Shown piece by piece: positions 1 to 8,245 of a stretch of 64,000 bases of DNA (its first letter is position 1; the number at the start of each line of letters is the position of its first letter). The notes beneath the pieces were generated by a model that ran no database searches, was not told the origin of the DNA, and worked only from the letters and a program-made list of their open reading frames with translations. The position numbers and the translations under genes are program-made. Origin of the DNA: Pirellulaceae bacterium (GTDB lineage: Bacteria; Planctomycetota; Planctomycetia; Pirellulales; Pirellulaceae); the NCBI GenBank assembly GCA_020852965.1, contig JADYZV010000046.1, forward strand, positions 1 through 64,000, in the 5' to 3' direction.

Positions 1-125
1 AGCGTCAGCAAGGACGTTTGACGCAACTGCAAGTGGGTTGCGAAAAACCAAGGTAATTCATGCTTTTAATTTTCGACTCTGACTCAAACGTCCTTGCTGA
101 CGCTGCGGGTTATGAATAATCCGGG
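1..125. repeat. Palindromic element, copy 1 (cut by window edge)
   Basis: The ends are perfect inverted repeats: AGCGTCAGCAAGGACGTTTG at 1-20 and its complement at 85-104, around a spacer of about 60 bp. The right side continues into GCGGGTTATGAATAATCCGGG. A second copy lies at 57673-57805. The window starts inside the left arm, so the true left end is not visible. Confidence 0.9.
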
Positions 126-216
126 TTAAACAGGCCAACGCTTCGGTCACGCGTAGACGCAGCCGAAGTAGGAAACCCTGGATTCCATGTCGGCTAGAGC
201 ACGCGGAGTATGCCTG

Positions 217-1014
217 CTACTTTGACATAGCCTGAATCAATTGACTGGCCAGTGTTCGCACATTCTCCAGTCGCTCTGCATCGGGCAATTCCTCTGCCAT
301 GCGGCGCACGAGAGCCGATCCGACTATCAGTCCATCGGCTACTGGTGCCAATCGCCTCACATGTTCGACTTGGCTAATACCAAAGCCAATGCAGATCGGC
401 AGCTCGGTCTTCTCACGCAACCAGGAAACTTTGTCGATCAGATCGGTGGGGATCTCATTGCGTTCTCCAGTGATACCGGTGATCGACACGAAGTACAAAA
501 AGCCGCTTGAGCTTTCGGCGATGCGCAACATCCGCTCGGGTGGTGTGGTGGGGGTGACCAGATGAATCAAGCTAAAATCTCGCGCGCGACACAGCTCGCG
601 CAGCGGACCGGCCTCTTCGATCAACAAATCGGGAACGATGGCTCCGGAAAAACCAGCCGCTTGCGCGTCGGCAATGTATTTATCTGCCCCCATTCGCAGA
701 ATGATGGAATAGCTGACCATCGAGGCTAACGGCATCTTCAACTGCGGCGCCACCGAGCGCACGGCAGCAAAGATATCCTTCAATTTGCACCCCGCCTCGA
801 GCGCACGCGTGTACGAGGCTTGTATCACGGGACCATCGGCAATTGGGTCGCTGTAGGGAATACCGACTTCACCGATGGCAGCACCGCAGTCGGAGAGTGT
901 TTGCAGGACGCGCGCGGTCAAATCCAGCGATGGATCGCCGGCGGTCACAAAGGGGATGAAGGCTTTTTTTCCAGCAGCGCGTAGCTCGCTGAATTTTTGA
1001 TCGATGGCGGACAT
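217..1014 (-). CDS. trpA: Tryptophan synthase alpha subunit
   Basis: TrpA cleaves indole-3-glycerol phosphate to indole and glyceraldehyde-3-phosphate and passes indole to TrpB through the alpha2beta2 tunnel. The product is 265 residues, the usual family length. The signature block GEVGIPYSDPIADGPVIQ near residues 48-65 holds the catalytic Glu and Asp, and the phosphate-binding GFGIS and GLIVGSALV motifs sit near the C-terminus. It lies downstream of trpB on the same strand, but 261 bp away, with a heptanucleotide repeat between them. The two may therefore not be tightly coupled in translation. The remaining trp genes are not in this window. The ATG at 1014 opens the product at the expected MSAIDQKFSELRAAGKKAF. 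Confidence 0.97.
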   Translation of the reverse strand: MSAIDQKFSELRAAGKKAFIPFVTAGDPSLDLTARVLQTLSDCGAAIGEVGIPYSDPIADGPVIQASYTRALEAGCKLKDIFAAVRSVAPQLKMPLASMVSYSIILRMGADKYIADAQAAGFSGAIVPDLLIEEAGPLRELCRARDFSLIHLVTPTTPPERMLRIAESSSGFLYFVSITGITGERNEIPTDLIDKVSWLREKTELPICIGFGISQVEHVRRLAPVADGLIVGSALVRRMAEELPDAERLENVRTLASQLIQAMSK

Positions 1015-1023
1015 GCGGGGTAG

Positions 1024-1058
1024 TTCTTGGTTCTTGGTTCTTGGTTCTTGGTTCTTAG
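1024..1058. repeat. Heptanucleotide tandem repeat (TTCTTGG)5
   Basis: Four exact TTCTTGG units and one TTCTTAG unit lie 10 bp upstream of trpA. The same unit, on the other strand, forms the array at 17689-17800. Confidence 0.95.
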
Positions 1059-1275
1059 TGGTCCCCAGTGGCCTTGTGCCACTGGAGCCCGAGTTTTGCT
1101 GGTAGATCGCCGACTACGAACACACCTTCCCGCCTGCGGGACATCTCTTTTAGCGACGCCCCGCCGGTGGGAAGATTGAACTTAAGTCTCTACGATTCTG
1201 CTTGCAAAACTTAGCTTCCGATGGAGCAAGTCCAACGGGGCGCAAATCAAACTTCCTCGATTGCGCGTCGAGTTA

Positions 1276-2496
1276 CTAGTAGTCTTGGCCTTTGAGCCGA
1301 GCGATTTCTGCTGCGTCTTTATCGCCACGTCCGCTGAGGCAGACCATGACGATTTGATCGGGGCGCATGTTGGCGGCGATCTCCATGGCTTGGGCAATGC
1401 CGTGCGACGATTCTAAGGCTGGGAGTATCCCCTCGGTTTTGGCAACTCGATCGAATGTTTCCAGCGCGGCGTTGTCGCGGCATTCAGCGTACTCGACGCG
1501 TTTGGTATCCTTCCAATAGCTATGCTCGGGACCAACGCCGGGATAGTCGAGTCCAGCGGAAACCGAGTGGACGTCGGAGGTTTGACCGTCTTCGTCTTGC
1601 ATGACGTAGCTGAAACTTCCGTGCAGCACACCTGGGCGCCCGTGCGTCAGAGGGGAAGCGTGCTGGCCAGGCTCGGTCGAGAGTCCACCCGCCTCGACCC
1701 CCACTAGCTTGACTTCGCTGTCCTCGATAAAGGGATAGAACATACCAGCAGCGTTGGAACCTCCTCCTACGCAGGCGACGACGGTGTCCGGCAGACGTCC
1801 GAATGTCTCCAGCGACTGAGCGCGCGCTTCGCGCCCGATGACCGACTGAAAGTCGCGGACCATCATCGGGAAAGGATGCGGGCCGATGACGGAACCGATG
1901 ATGTAATGCGTCGTCTCGACCGAGCTCATCCAATCGCGCATGGCTTCGTTGACCGCATCTCGCAGCGTTTTCGAACCGCTCGTGACCGGACGCACTTCGG
2001 CACCCATCAATTTCATGCTGAACACATTCGGGCGCTGCCGACGTACGTCTTCGGCCCCCATATAGACTACGCAAGGCAAGCCAAAATGTGCGCAGGCGGT
2101 CGCGCTGGCCACGCCGTGCTGCCCCGCACCGGTCTCCGCGATCACGCGAGTCTTGCCCATCCGCAACGTGAGTAGCGCTTGACCTAGAGTGTTATTGATT
2201 TTGTGCGCACCAGTGTGGTTGAGATCCTCGCGTTTGAACCAGATTTGTGCACCACCGGACAATTCGCTCAGCCGTCGCGCGTGGTAGATCGGACTTGGTC
2301 GTCCGACAAAGGTCTTCAGCAGCCCATCCAATTCGGCTTGGAACTGCGGATCGCGTTTGGCCGACGCGTACTCGGCTTCGAGCTCATCGAGCGCACGAGT
2401 CAGCGTTTCGGGGACAAAACGCCCACCAAACTGTCCAAACCTCCCTTGGCTATCAGGGGTTTGCGAGGAGGCTGGCTGGGAGCTAGCGGCTGTCAT
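1276..2496 (-). CDS. trpB: Tryptophan synthase beta subunit
   Basis: TrpB is the PLP-dependent subunit that condenses indole with serine to make tryptophan. From the chosen start it is 406 residues, typical for TrpB1. The family N-terminus [15 protein letters not shown], the PLP-lysine motif [13 protein letters not shown] (Lys near residue 99), the phosphate-binding [10 protein letters not shown] and the C-terminal CLSGRGDKD are all present. The open frame runs 28 codons further upstream, but that stretch does not look like TrpB, and the ATG at 2496 begins the natural MTAASSQ leader. It precedes trpA on the same strand. Confidence 0.97.
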   Translation of the reverse strand: MTAASSQPASSQTPDSQGRFGQFGGRFVPETLTRALDELEAEYASAKRDPQFQAELDGLLKTFVGRPSPIYHARRLSELSGGAQIWFKREDLNHTGAHKINNTLGQALLTLRMGKTRVIAETGAGQHGVASATACAHFGLPCVVYMGAEDVRRQRPNVFSMKLMGAEVRPVTSGSKTLRDAVNEAMRDWMSSVETTHYIIGSVIGPHPFPMMVRDFQSVIGREARAQSLETFGRLPDTVVACVGGGSNAAGMFYPFIEDSEVKLVGVEAGGLSTEPGQHASPLTHGRPGVLHGSFSYVMQDEDGQTSDVHSVSAGLDYPGVGPEHSYWKDTKRVEYAECRDNAALETFDRVAKTEGILPALESSHGIAQAMEIAANMRPDQIVMVCLSGRGDKDAAEIARLKGQDY

Positions 2497-2972
2497 AGCG
2501 GAACATTGCCTTGAAAGGAAATACTGGGTCGATCGGCCAAACGCCGCCACGATTGTCGATGCCACACATGGGATGGTCAAGGGACACGCAGAACCTAATT
2601 CAGGTTCTATTGGATACTTGATCCCTGCACCTTCCGCGACGGCGAACGCTCAGTGAATGCAAAATAGCAATTGAAAAATGAAAAATGCAAATATCGGTAT
2701 TCCTCGCTGAGCTCCACCATAGTTTGAACATTAGTCGAAACAAGCTGAAGATTTTCCCAAAGTGCAATCTCACGCAAAGGCGCGGAGGTTTGTTGTCCAG
2801 ACTATTGATGACGGGTGACGTTTTAGCTAGTTAGTTCGGAGGTGGCTTCAGCGAGGAGCACCGTTTGTACGGAGTTTTTTGCATTTTGCATTTTGAAATT
2901 CTCAATTTTCAATTCTCAATTTTCAATATGGAATCGAGGTTGACTGTTAACGCCAAACCGATGATCACCCAA
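2497..2972. other. Intergenic region with AT-rich short repeats
   Basis: There is no convincing gene here. At 2658-2692 there is an A-rich string (TTGAAAAATGAAAAATGC) and at 2878-2928 a T-rich string of TTCAATT and GCATTTT units. The second is roughly the reverse complement of the first, so the two flank about 185 bp in inverted orientation. A small open frame from 2865 only translates the repeat. Confidence 0.6.
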
Positions 2973-4304
2973 CTACAATCGCAGCCACATGGCTTTGAGG
3001 TACTCGCTTTCGGGGCAGTTGGCCGAGACCGGATGGCAGGGGGCCGCTCCGCTGTGAGATAATATCTGCATGGGACGCGGAACCGGATTGGGGTTGAGCT
3101 CGCTGGGCAAGAACGCCGTCCGCGAGGCAGAACGTACCAGCCGAGTAAATTCCGCCGATTGCAATAGTCCAGCACAGGAACAGGTCAGCATCATTCCGCC
3201 GGGCCGAACCAACTGCATCGCCAGCCGGTTGAGGTCCAAGTGCTTACGAGTGCCGTCTTCGAGTTCGGCGCGATTTCGAATCAACTTGGGCGGGTCGAGC
3301 ACTACGATATCAAATTGCTTGCCCGCGCGCAGCATATCGCGCATGTATGCGAAAGCGTCAGCCTGCGTAAACTTGACTCGCACCTGATTCAGCGCCGCAT
3401 TCTGCTTGGCGATCTTCAACGGCTCTTCGTCCAGATCGATACCGGTCACTTCGCTCGCTCCGCCCGTTTTGGCAGCCATGATGGCAAAGCCGCCGGTGTA
3501 GCAGCACACGTCGAGCACCGAACGCCCTTGACTATACTCCGCCAACTGTCGCCGATTGTCGCGCTGGTCGCAGAAAAAGCCCGTCTTGTGACCAGTCCCA
3601 AAGTGGACTCGATACTGTGTCTGCTGTTCGCTAACGATGACTTGACTGGGGAGCTCCGGACTGTTGCGCGATGCGAGAGCAAAGCCCTCCTGACTCTCCA
3701 AGTGTGGGCTGGGTTGAATCAACCAATGCCGCGTCCCCAGCTTGGCCGCCACTCGACCAAGGATCGCTTCCACGCGTGGCGCCATGGCAATACTAAACAC
3801 CTCGGCGCTCAAGCAATCGTCGTAGCGGTCAATCACCAAACCAGGAAACCCATCCGCCTCGGCATGAATCACACGGTAGGCATTGGTCTGAGCATCGAGC
3901 CGCAGTGTGTCGCTGCGCAGCGCAATGGCTCGCTCGACGAGACCATCCCAGAAAAGTTCGTCCGGGAGTTGGCTCGACCAACGTACGAGTCGCACGGCCA
4001 CTTCGCTTTTGGGATTGAACAACCCGTAGGCGAACAGTTCCGGCTCTCCCGACTCGTTCGCCTCGTGATACACCGCGACCCAATCGCCCGCTCTGGGATC
4101 GCCTGAGATGGAGCGAATCCGCTTGCGATAGATGGTCGGGTGATTGGTCGGCTTGGTGAGGACGACGCGGGACAAGCTGGCTGATGGCTCGGGCCACAAC
4201 GGGGCCATATCAGGGGGTGCATAGGGCGAGCGCCCCGAAAAGCTCTGGTTCGGGCGTGACTTTCGCTTAGTTTGTGACGAACGATGGGGCCGTGGAGGCA
4301 TCAA
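2973..4304 (-). CDS. RlmI-type class I SAM-dependent rRNA methyltransferase (23S rRNA m5C)
   Basis: The 443-residue protein matches the RlmI/YccW family, which methylates a cytosine of 23S rRNA. An N-terminal Pro/Arg/Ser-rich tail of about 45 residues precedes a PUA-like part (IYRKRIRSISGDPRAGDWVAV, truncated here). The middle region has the FPGLVIDRY block typical of the family. The Rossmann methyltransferase domain shows SAM motif I VLDVCCYTGGFA near residue 265, GIDLDEEPL after it, and the catalytic-loop DPPK near residue 337. Near the C-terminus is TCSCAG. It is divergent from the HNH gene and stands alone. An internal start that drops the basic tail is possible. The exact methylated position is inferred from the family. 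Confidence 0.88.
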   Translation of the reverse strand: MMPPRPHRSSQTKRKSRPNQSFSGRSPYAPPDMAPLWPEPSASLSRVVLTKPTNHPTIYRKRIRSISGDPRAGDWVAVYHEANESGEPELFAYGLFNPKSEVAVRLVRWSSQLPDELFWDGLVERAIALRSDTLRLDAQTNAYRVIHAEADGFPGLVIDRYDDCLSAEVFSIAMAPRVEAILGRVAAKLGTRHWLIQPSPHLESQEGFALASRNSPELPSQVIVSEQQTQYRVHFGTGHKTGFFCDQRDNRRQLAEYSQGRSVLDVCCYTGGFAIMAAKTGGASEVTGIDLDEEPLKIAKQNAALNQVRVKFTQADAFAYMRDMLRAGKQFDIVVLDPPKLIRNRAELEDGTRKHLDLNRLAMQLVRPGGMMLTCSCAGLLQSAEFTRLVRSASRTAFLPSELNPNPVPRPMQILSHSGAAPCHPVSANCPESEYLKAMWLRL

Positions 4305-4486
4305 GCGGGTAATCCGAGGTGGAATTTGCAGGGAACGATTGGCAGCATTGGAGCTCTGTAAGTGTCAACGCTGTTCCAGCATATTCCCCTACTGGCTTAT
4401 CTCCAAGTCGGTGGTTTCTCGTTTTGCGATCAGCTACAATGTAGATTCATCGGAAGCTCACCCCGTCAACTAGGTGGAGGATACGC

Positions 4487-5110
4487 ATGAATCACGGTAC
4501 AGCATTGGAATGCAGCGTGTTGATATTGAACCGCTATTATATGGCGGTTCGCGTTGTCAATGTACGTCGTGCGCTGACGCTTCTTTACCGTGGTTGTGCA
4601 GAGGTCATCACGATTGAAGATAGCCAATACTCGAACTATGATTTCGACAATTGGTGCGAGGTCAGCCAGATTTTCGCTTTGGAAAAACAGCCCGGTGAAG
4701 ATTACCTGCAAGCGGTCAACTTCGAGATTCAAGTGCCACGCATCGTGCGTTTGACACGTTATGACAAGCTCCCTCAAAGCTCTGTCCGCTTCAATCGCAA
4801 GAATCTTTTTGCCCGCGATAACCACCAATGCCAATACTGTGGTCAGACTCGCCCCATGAACCAATTGAGCCTCGACCATGTTGTCCCGCGTTCATTGGGC
4901 GGGCACACGACGTGGGAAAATATCGTCTGCAGTTGCATGAAGTGCAATTCGAGGAAGGGGGGGCGTACTCCCCACCAAGCCGGCATGGCGCTGCTGAGCA
5001 AACCTGTTAAGCCACGCAGCAATCCCGCCATGACCATACCCATGGACGACCCACGTTACGAGAGTTGGAAAACTTTCATTCAAGTACCGCAAGCGGCCAC
5101 TCCCGCTTAG
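4487..5110 (+). CDS. HNH endonuclease
   Basis: The 207-residue protein carries a zinc-binding HNH nuclease domain at about residues 105-165: CQYCG, then LSLDHVVPRSLGGHTTWENIV, shown here only in part, then CMKCNSRKGG. The four cysteines and DH...N...N...K order match the IscB/McrA-type HNH fold. The N-terminal 95 residues (LNRYYMAVRVVNVRRALTLL) match the widespread stand-alone HNH family rather than a restriction enzyme. GGAGG lies 8 bases before the ATG. No methylase, integrase or toxin partner is adjacent, so a role in defence is not supported, and the substrate is unknown. Confidence 0.9.
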   Translation: MNHGTALECSVLILNRYYMAVRVVNVRRALTLLYRGCAEVITIEDSQYSNYDFDNWCEVSQIFALEKQPGEDYLQAVNFEIQVPRIVRLTRYDKLPQSSVRFNRKNLFARDNHQCQYCGQTRPMNQLSLDHVVPRSLGGHTTWENIVCSCMKCNSRKGGRTPHQAGMALLSKPVKPRSNPAMTIPMDDPRYESWKTFIQVPQAATPA

Positions 5111-5687
5111 TTTCACGGCCCGGCCCCCTGTTAGTTCTAATGTGGCCCGACGCTCCGCCGTCGGAATCGTCACCCCAATAGCCCGATCACACCTGGCGCG
5201 AGCCAAATTCTTGACTGTTAACATCGGCCCCCTGCTAGCTTGTCTGGCAGGAGCCATAGTTTTGCTGCTAGAAATGTGCTCGCCGCGCGCCAGGCTTCTC
5301 GCCTCAACGAGGCACCAGCGCCGGGAAGGCGGGACGAGGGGGTTGGGGGGCCGGGCTCGGCAGCTAGCTACAAAACTGCTTCACCAGCGAGCAAGCTCGC
5401 TGGGGTCTAGCGCAAAATGTTTGACGGCGAGCGAGCTCGCTGGGGTCTAGCGCAAAATGTTTGACGGTGAGCAGGCTCGCTGGGGACGAACTCTGCCAAT
5501 CCTACTGCTCTCACTACCACTCGTACCCATCCCCTTCTACTATGGGAGGTTTTTTCCTACCGAACGTGTGGTAATTACACTGGAATCGTAGGGAAATCCC
5601 AAGTATTGAATGCGGCATCATTGCGTTCCTACCCGTTGTGGATCATTATTGACATGCTGTTTTTCAAACTGAGGAAGCTCTCCAAGC
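5111..5687. other. Intergenic region upstream of polysaccharide locus, repeat-rich
   Basis: It contains a GGCCCCCTGCTAGCTTG-type repeat unit at about 5225-5264, shared with 21574-21680. It also holds the GCTAGCTACAAAACTGCTTC unit at 5363-5404 and a 40-bp tandem array. The last 170 bp before the sugar transferase are repeat-free and may hold its promoter; no convincing -35/-10 pair was found. Confidence 0.65.
5363..5490. repeat. Dispersed GCTAGCTAC unit followed by 40-bp tandem repeats
   Basis: The unit GCTAGCTACAAAACTGCTTC at 5363 also occurs at 21792 (one base differs) and 45960. It runs into two full and one partial 40-bp repeats: TGGGGTCTAGCGCAAAATGT recurs at 5401 and 5441. Each repeat contains a small palindrome of the form GCGAGCnnGCTCGC. 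Confidence 0.9.
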
Positions 5688-6374
5688 ATGTCCGCACTCT
5701 CTACGCCCCCCCCGCGCCACGCCTTGTCAGCAAGGGGAGATAAGCCGCCATTGCTCTGGCAGGTCCCTTTTCGCAAACCGCCGTTGTGGAAGCGAGCGTT
5801 CGATATTGGCGGTGCACTATTTCTATTAGTTGCACTCGCACCGCTGCTGGTACTTCTGGCAGCGTATATCAAGTGCGTTTCGCGTGGCCCAGTGCTATTC
5901 TGTCAAACGCGGATTGGTGCTGGCGCGAAGCAATTTGTGATTTACAAGTTCCGTACCATGCATGTGGCCCAAGAGGTCGAATCACATCGCGATTATGTGG
6001 CAACGCTCATTCATTCCGACACGCCTGCGCAGAAGCCCGAGTATAAGAACCGGCTGATCCGTGGGGCAACTTTACTGCGCAGCCTGTCGCTGGACGAATT
6101 GCCGCAATTGTTCAACGTACTCATTGGAAACATGAGCTTGATTGGGCCGCGCCCCGAGGTGCTGCAACTCGAAGACTACGAGGCTTGGCAACTTCGTCGC
6201 TTCGAAGTGCTCCCGGGTATTTCGGGATTATGGCAAGTTAGTGGAAAGAATCGATTAACGTTCAATCAGATGATTAGACTGGATATACGTTACGTTGAGA
6301 ATCTGACCTTGGGGCTCGATATGCGGATCGCCGTAAAAACGCTTGGCGTGGTCTTGCTGCGTAACAATCACTAG
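5688..6374 (+). CDS. Initiating sugar-phosphate transferase (WcaJ/bacterial sugar transferase family)
   Basis: This membrane enzyme transfers a sugar-1-phosphate to undecaprenyl phosphate, the first step of a Wzx/Wzy polysaccharide. The 228-residue form has one hydrophobic hairpin (GALFLLVALAPLLVLLAAY) followed by the cytosolic catalytic core: QTRIGAGAKQFVIYKFRTM, LSLDELPQLFNVLIGNMSLI and GPRPE, then PGISGLWQVSGK. These are the family's Arg/Lys/Glu/Asp active-site blocks. It is the short form, without the extra N-terminal membrane segments of full WcaJ/WbaP. It opens the polysaccharide locus, and the oxidoreductase gene follows after a 34-bp gap. Which sugar is transferred cannot be read from the sequence. 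Confidence 0.92.
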   Translation: MSALSTPPPRHALSARGDKPPLLWQVPFRKPPLWKRAFDIGGALFLLVALAPLLVLLAAYIKCVSRGPVLFCQTRIGAGAKQFVIYKFRTMHVAQEVESHRDYVATLIHSDTPAQKPEYKNRLIRGATLLRSLSLDELPQLFNVLIGNMSLIGPRPEVLQLEDYEAWQLRRFEVLPGISGLWQVSGKNRLTFNQMIRLDIRYVENLTLGLDMRIAVKTLGVVLLRNNH

Positions 6375-6408
6375 TCAACTGGCGCTAGTCAACTGGGATT
6401 CAGGGAAC

Positions 6409-7473
6409 ATGATACGTATAGGCATTGTCGGGCTGGGCTACTGGGGACCCAATCTGGTCCGCTGTTTTTCGGAGTTGGAGAACTGTAAAGTGACGGCGGT
6501 CTGCGACCAGAGTCACGACCAGTTGTTGCGGATCACCAATCGCTTTCCAGGTGTCCATCCGGTTGAGAACTTCGAAACGCTGCTCGATTGCGACATGGTT
6601 GATGCAGTGGTCATCGCCACGCCGACTTCGACGCATTACAAACTAGCTCGCAAAGCCCTCGAACACGATTTGCATGTGTTCGTCGAAAAGCCGCTGGCAC
6701 GCACCTCGGACGAGTGTCGCAAGCTGGTCGACTTGGCGAACGAGCGCAATCGGGTGTTGTTTGTCGGACACGTCTTCCTGCACTCAGCGCCCGTGCTCAA
6801 GTTGCGTGAGCTGGTGCAGTCGGGCGAGCTGGGGAGCATCAACTACATCAGTAGCCGCCGCTTGAACCTTGGACCGGTTCGCAAGGACGTCAGCGCGCTG
6901 TTCGACTTGGCACCACACGACATTTCCATGATGTTGTTTTTGTTGGGACAAACTCCCGAAAGTGTAACCTGTTCTGGTCTGGCGCACCTCAATCCCGGCG
7001 TGCATGACGTGTGCAATCTAACGATGCAATTTGCTGGTAACAAGATCGGCATGGTTCACGTTAGTTGGCTCGACCCGCGTAAAGAACGCGTGTTGACTGT
7101 CGTGGGTGATAAGAAGATGGCGGTCTACGATGATCTCGAGCAAGAGAAGATCAAAATCTACGACAAGGGGATCGATACGGCCCCTCCGTCGACCGACTTT
7201 GCCGAGTTCCAAATCTCGTACCGTTATGGCGGCAGCTATAGCCCTTGGGTCCAAGAGAAAGAGCCCCTCAAGGCAGAGTGCTCCGACTTCATCCGCTGCA
7301 TTGACGATGGGGACGTGCCACATACCGACGGCGAAAATGGCTTTCAAGTAACCCAAGTCCTCGAAGCGGCTCACAAATCATTGATGCAAGGTGGTTACCC
7401 CGTGCGCCTGTCTGCTCCCTTATCTGCTCCCTTCATTGATGCACATGTTGCCGAGGTGCTATTCGAGAAATGA
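6409..7473 (+). CDS. Gfo/Idh/MocA oxidoreductase (WlbA/WbpB-like)
   Basis: The protein is an NAD(P)-dependent sugar oxidoreductase. The N-terminal Rossmann domain opens with MIRIGIVGLGYWGPNLVR and carries VVIATPTSTHY and the family EKPLA motif near residue 96. The C-terminal part is the GFO/IDH alpha/beta substrate domain with DLAPHDISMM. The start at 6409 was chosen because it follows CAGGGA and begins directly at the nucleotide-binding fold; the frame extends further upstream into the previous gene. It overlaps the next gene by ATGA. With the acetyltransferase and aminotransferase it forms the set that makes UDP-2,3-diacetamido uronic acids (WlbA-WlbB-WlbC), so 3-dehydrogenation of UDP-GlcNAcA is the likely reaction. 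That is inference from context. Confidence 0.9.
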   Translation: MIRIGIVGLGYWGPNLVRCFSELENCKVTAVCDQSHDQLLRITNRFPGVHPVENFETLLDCDMVDAVVIATPTSTHYKLARKALEHDLHVFVEKPLARTSDECRKLVDLANERNRVLFVGHVFLHSAPVLKLRELVQSGELGSINYISSRRLNLGPVRKDVSALFDLAPHDISMMLFLLGQTPESVTCSGLAHLNPGVHDVCNLTMQFAGNKIGMVHVSWLDPRKERVLTVVGDKKMAVYDDLEQEKIKIYDKGIDTAPPSTDFAEFQISYRYGGSYSPWVQEKEPLKAECSDFIRCIDDGDVPHTDGENGFQVTQVLEAAHKSLMQGGYPVRLSAPLSAPFIDAHVAEVLFEK

Positions 7474-8060
7474 TCCACCCAACTGCCCTGGTTGAGACGG
7501 AGCATATCGGCGACTCGACCCATGTGTGGGCTTACGCTCACGTAATGCAGGGAGCGCAAATCGGGAATCAAGTCAACATTGGTGACCACGCCTTTGTCGA
7601 AGGGGGCGCGATCATTGGTGATCGCGTTACGCTAAAGAATCGAGTGTGCGTGTGGGAGGGGGTGACCATCGAGGACGACGTGTTCGTAGGTCCCTGTGTC
7701 ACTTTCACCAACGACAAGAACCCTCGCTCGCCTCGCATGGAAAAAGCCCGTGCGCGCTACGCTACTCGGGAAGCTTGGCTAGTGACGACGCTCGTCCGAC
7801 GCGGTTGTTCGATCGGTGCTGCGGCCACCCTTGTGCCCGGAATTGAATTGGGAGCCTTCTCCATGATCGGTGCAGGCTCGGTGGTAACCAAAGACGTTCC
7901 CCCCTATGCCTTGGTCTGCGGGTCCCCAGCCCGGAGAGTCGCCGATGTATGCAGTTGCGGGCAAAAGCTCAGCGGGCCATTCGATCAAACCACTTGCCCA
8001 CACTGCGACGAGACGCCCGCTGATCGTCTGGCTGTACTACAACACTATCGACCAATTTGA
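7470..8060 (+). CDS. Left-handed beta-helix sugar acyltransferase (WlbB/WbpD-like N-acetyltransferase)
   Basis: The 196-residue protein consists of hexapeptide repeats (for example IGDSTHVWAYAHV, IGNQVNIGDHAFV, IGDRVTLKNRVCV) that fold into a left-handed helix and use acetyl-CoA. ATLVPGIELGAFSMIGAGSV and TKDVPPYALVCGSPA are the usual C-terminal coils of the WlbB/WbpD group. It ends with a short cysteine set, CSCGQ...CPHCD, which could bind zinc. It starts inside the ATGA overlap with the oxidoreductase. Family and context suggest N-acetylation of the 3-amino group of a UDP-aminouronic acid, and the donor and acceptor are inferred. Confidence 0.9.
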   Translation: MIHPTALVETEHIGDSTHVWAYAHVMQGAQIGNQVNIGDHAFVEGGAIIGDRVTLKNRVCVWEGVTIEDDVFVGPCVTFTNDKNPRSPRMEKARARYATREAWLVTTLVRRGCSIGAAATLVPGIELGAFSMIGAGSVVTKDVPPYALVCGSPARRVADVCSCGQKLSGPFDQTTCPHCDETPADRLAVLQHYRPI

Positions 8061-8099
8061 GACCAGTGCTTTGAAACACATTAGATTTTACAGTTGGTT

Positions 8100-8184
8100 G
8101 TAGTGGACGAGGTAACGAGTCCCAAGCGTACTACGAGTCCCTAACTGTCAACGATTCAAAGGGACTCGTAACCTCGTCCACTAC
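8100..8184. repeat. Palindromic repeat, AGTGGACGAGG family, copy 1
   Basis: The arms 8100-8123 and 8161-8184 are inverted copies of GTAGTGGACGAGGTAACGAG plus TCCC, with one mismatch. A further direct piece of the arm (ACGAGTCCC) lies in the loop. Related copies occur at 12215-12281 and 51331-51396. Confidence 0.92.
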
Positions 8185-8245
8185 CCTAGGTTTTATTGTG
8201 AACCGAGCACTAGCTTCGCAGCAAGCACACTACGAAATCAACAAA

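Noticed and set aside
2865..3062. Small protein frame
   Set aside because: Mostly translation of the T-rich short repeats.
3240..4106. 288-residue open frame on the plus strand
   Set aside because: Antisense shadow of the rRNA methyltransferase.
4487..5110. HNH protein as part of a restriction or anti-phage system
   Set aside because: No methylase, helicase or other defence gene is adjacent, and it fits the common stand-alone HNH family.
5387..5485. CRISPR-like array
   Set aside because: Repeat units are contiguous with no unique spacers, only three units are present, and no cas gene is in the window.
5649..5654. TTGACA promoter upstream of the sugar transferase
   Set aside because: No acceptable -10 hexamer at 16-18 bases.
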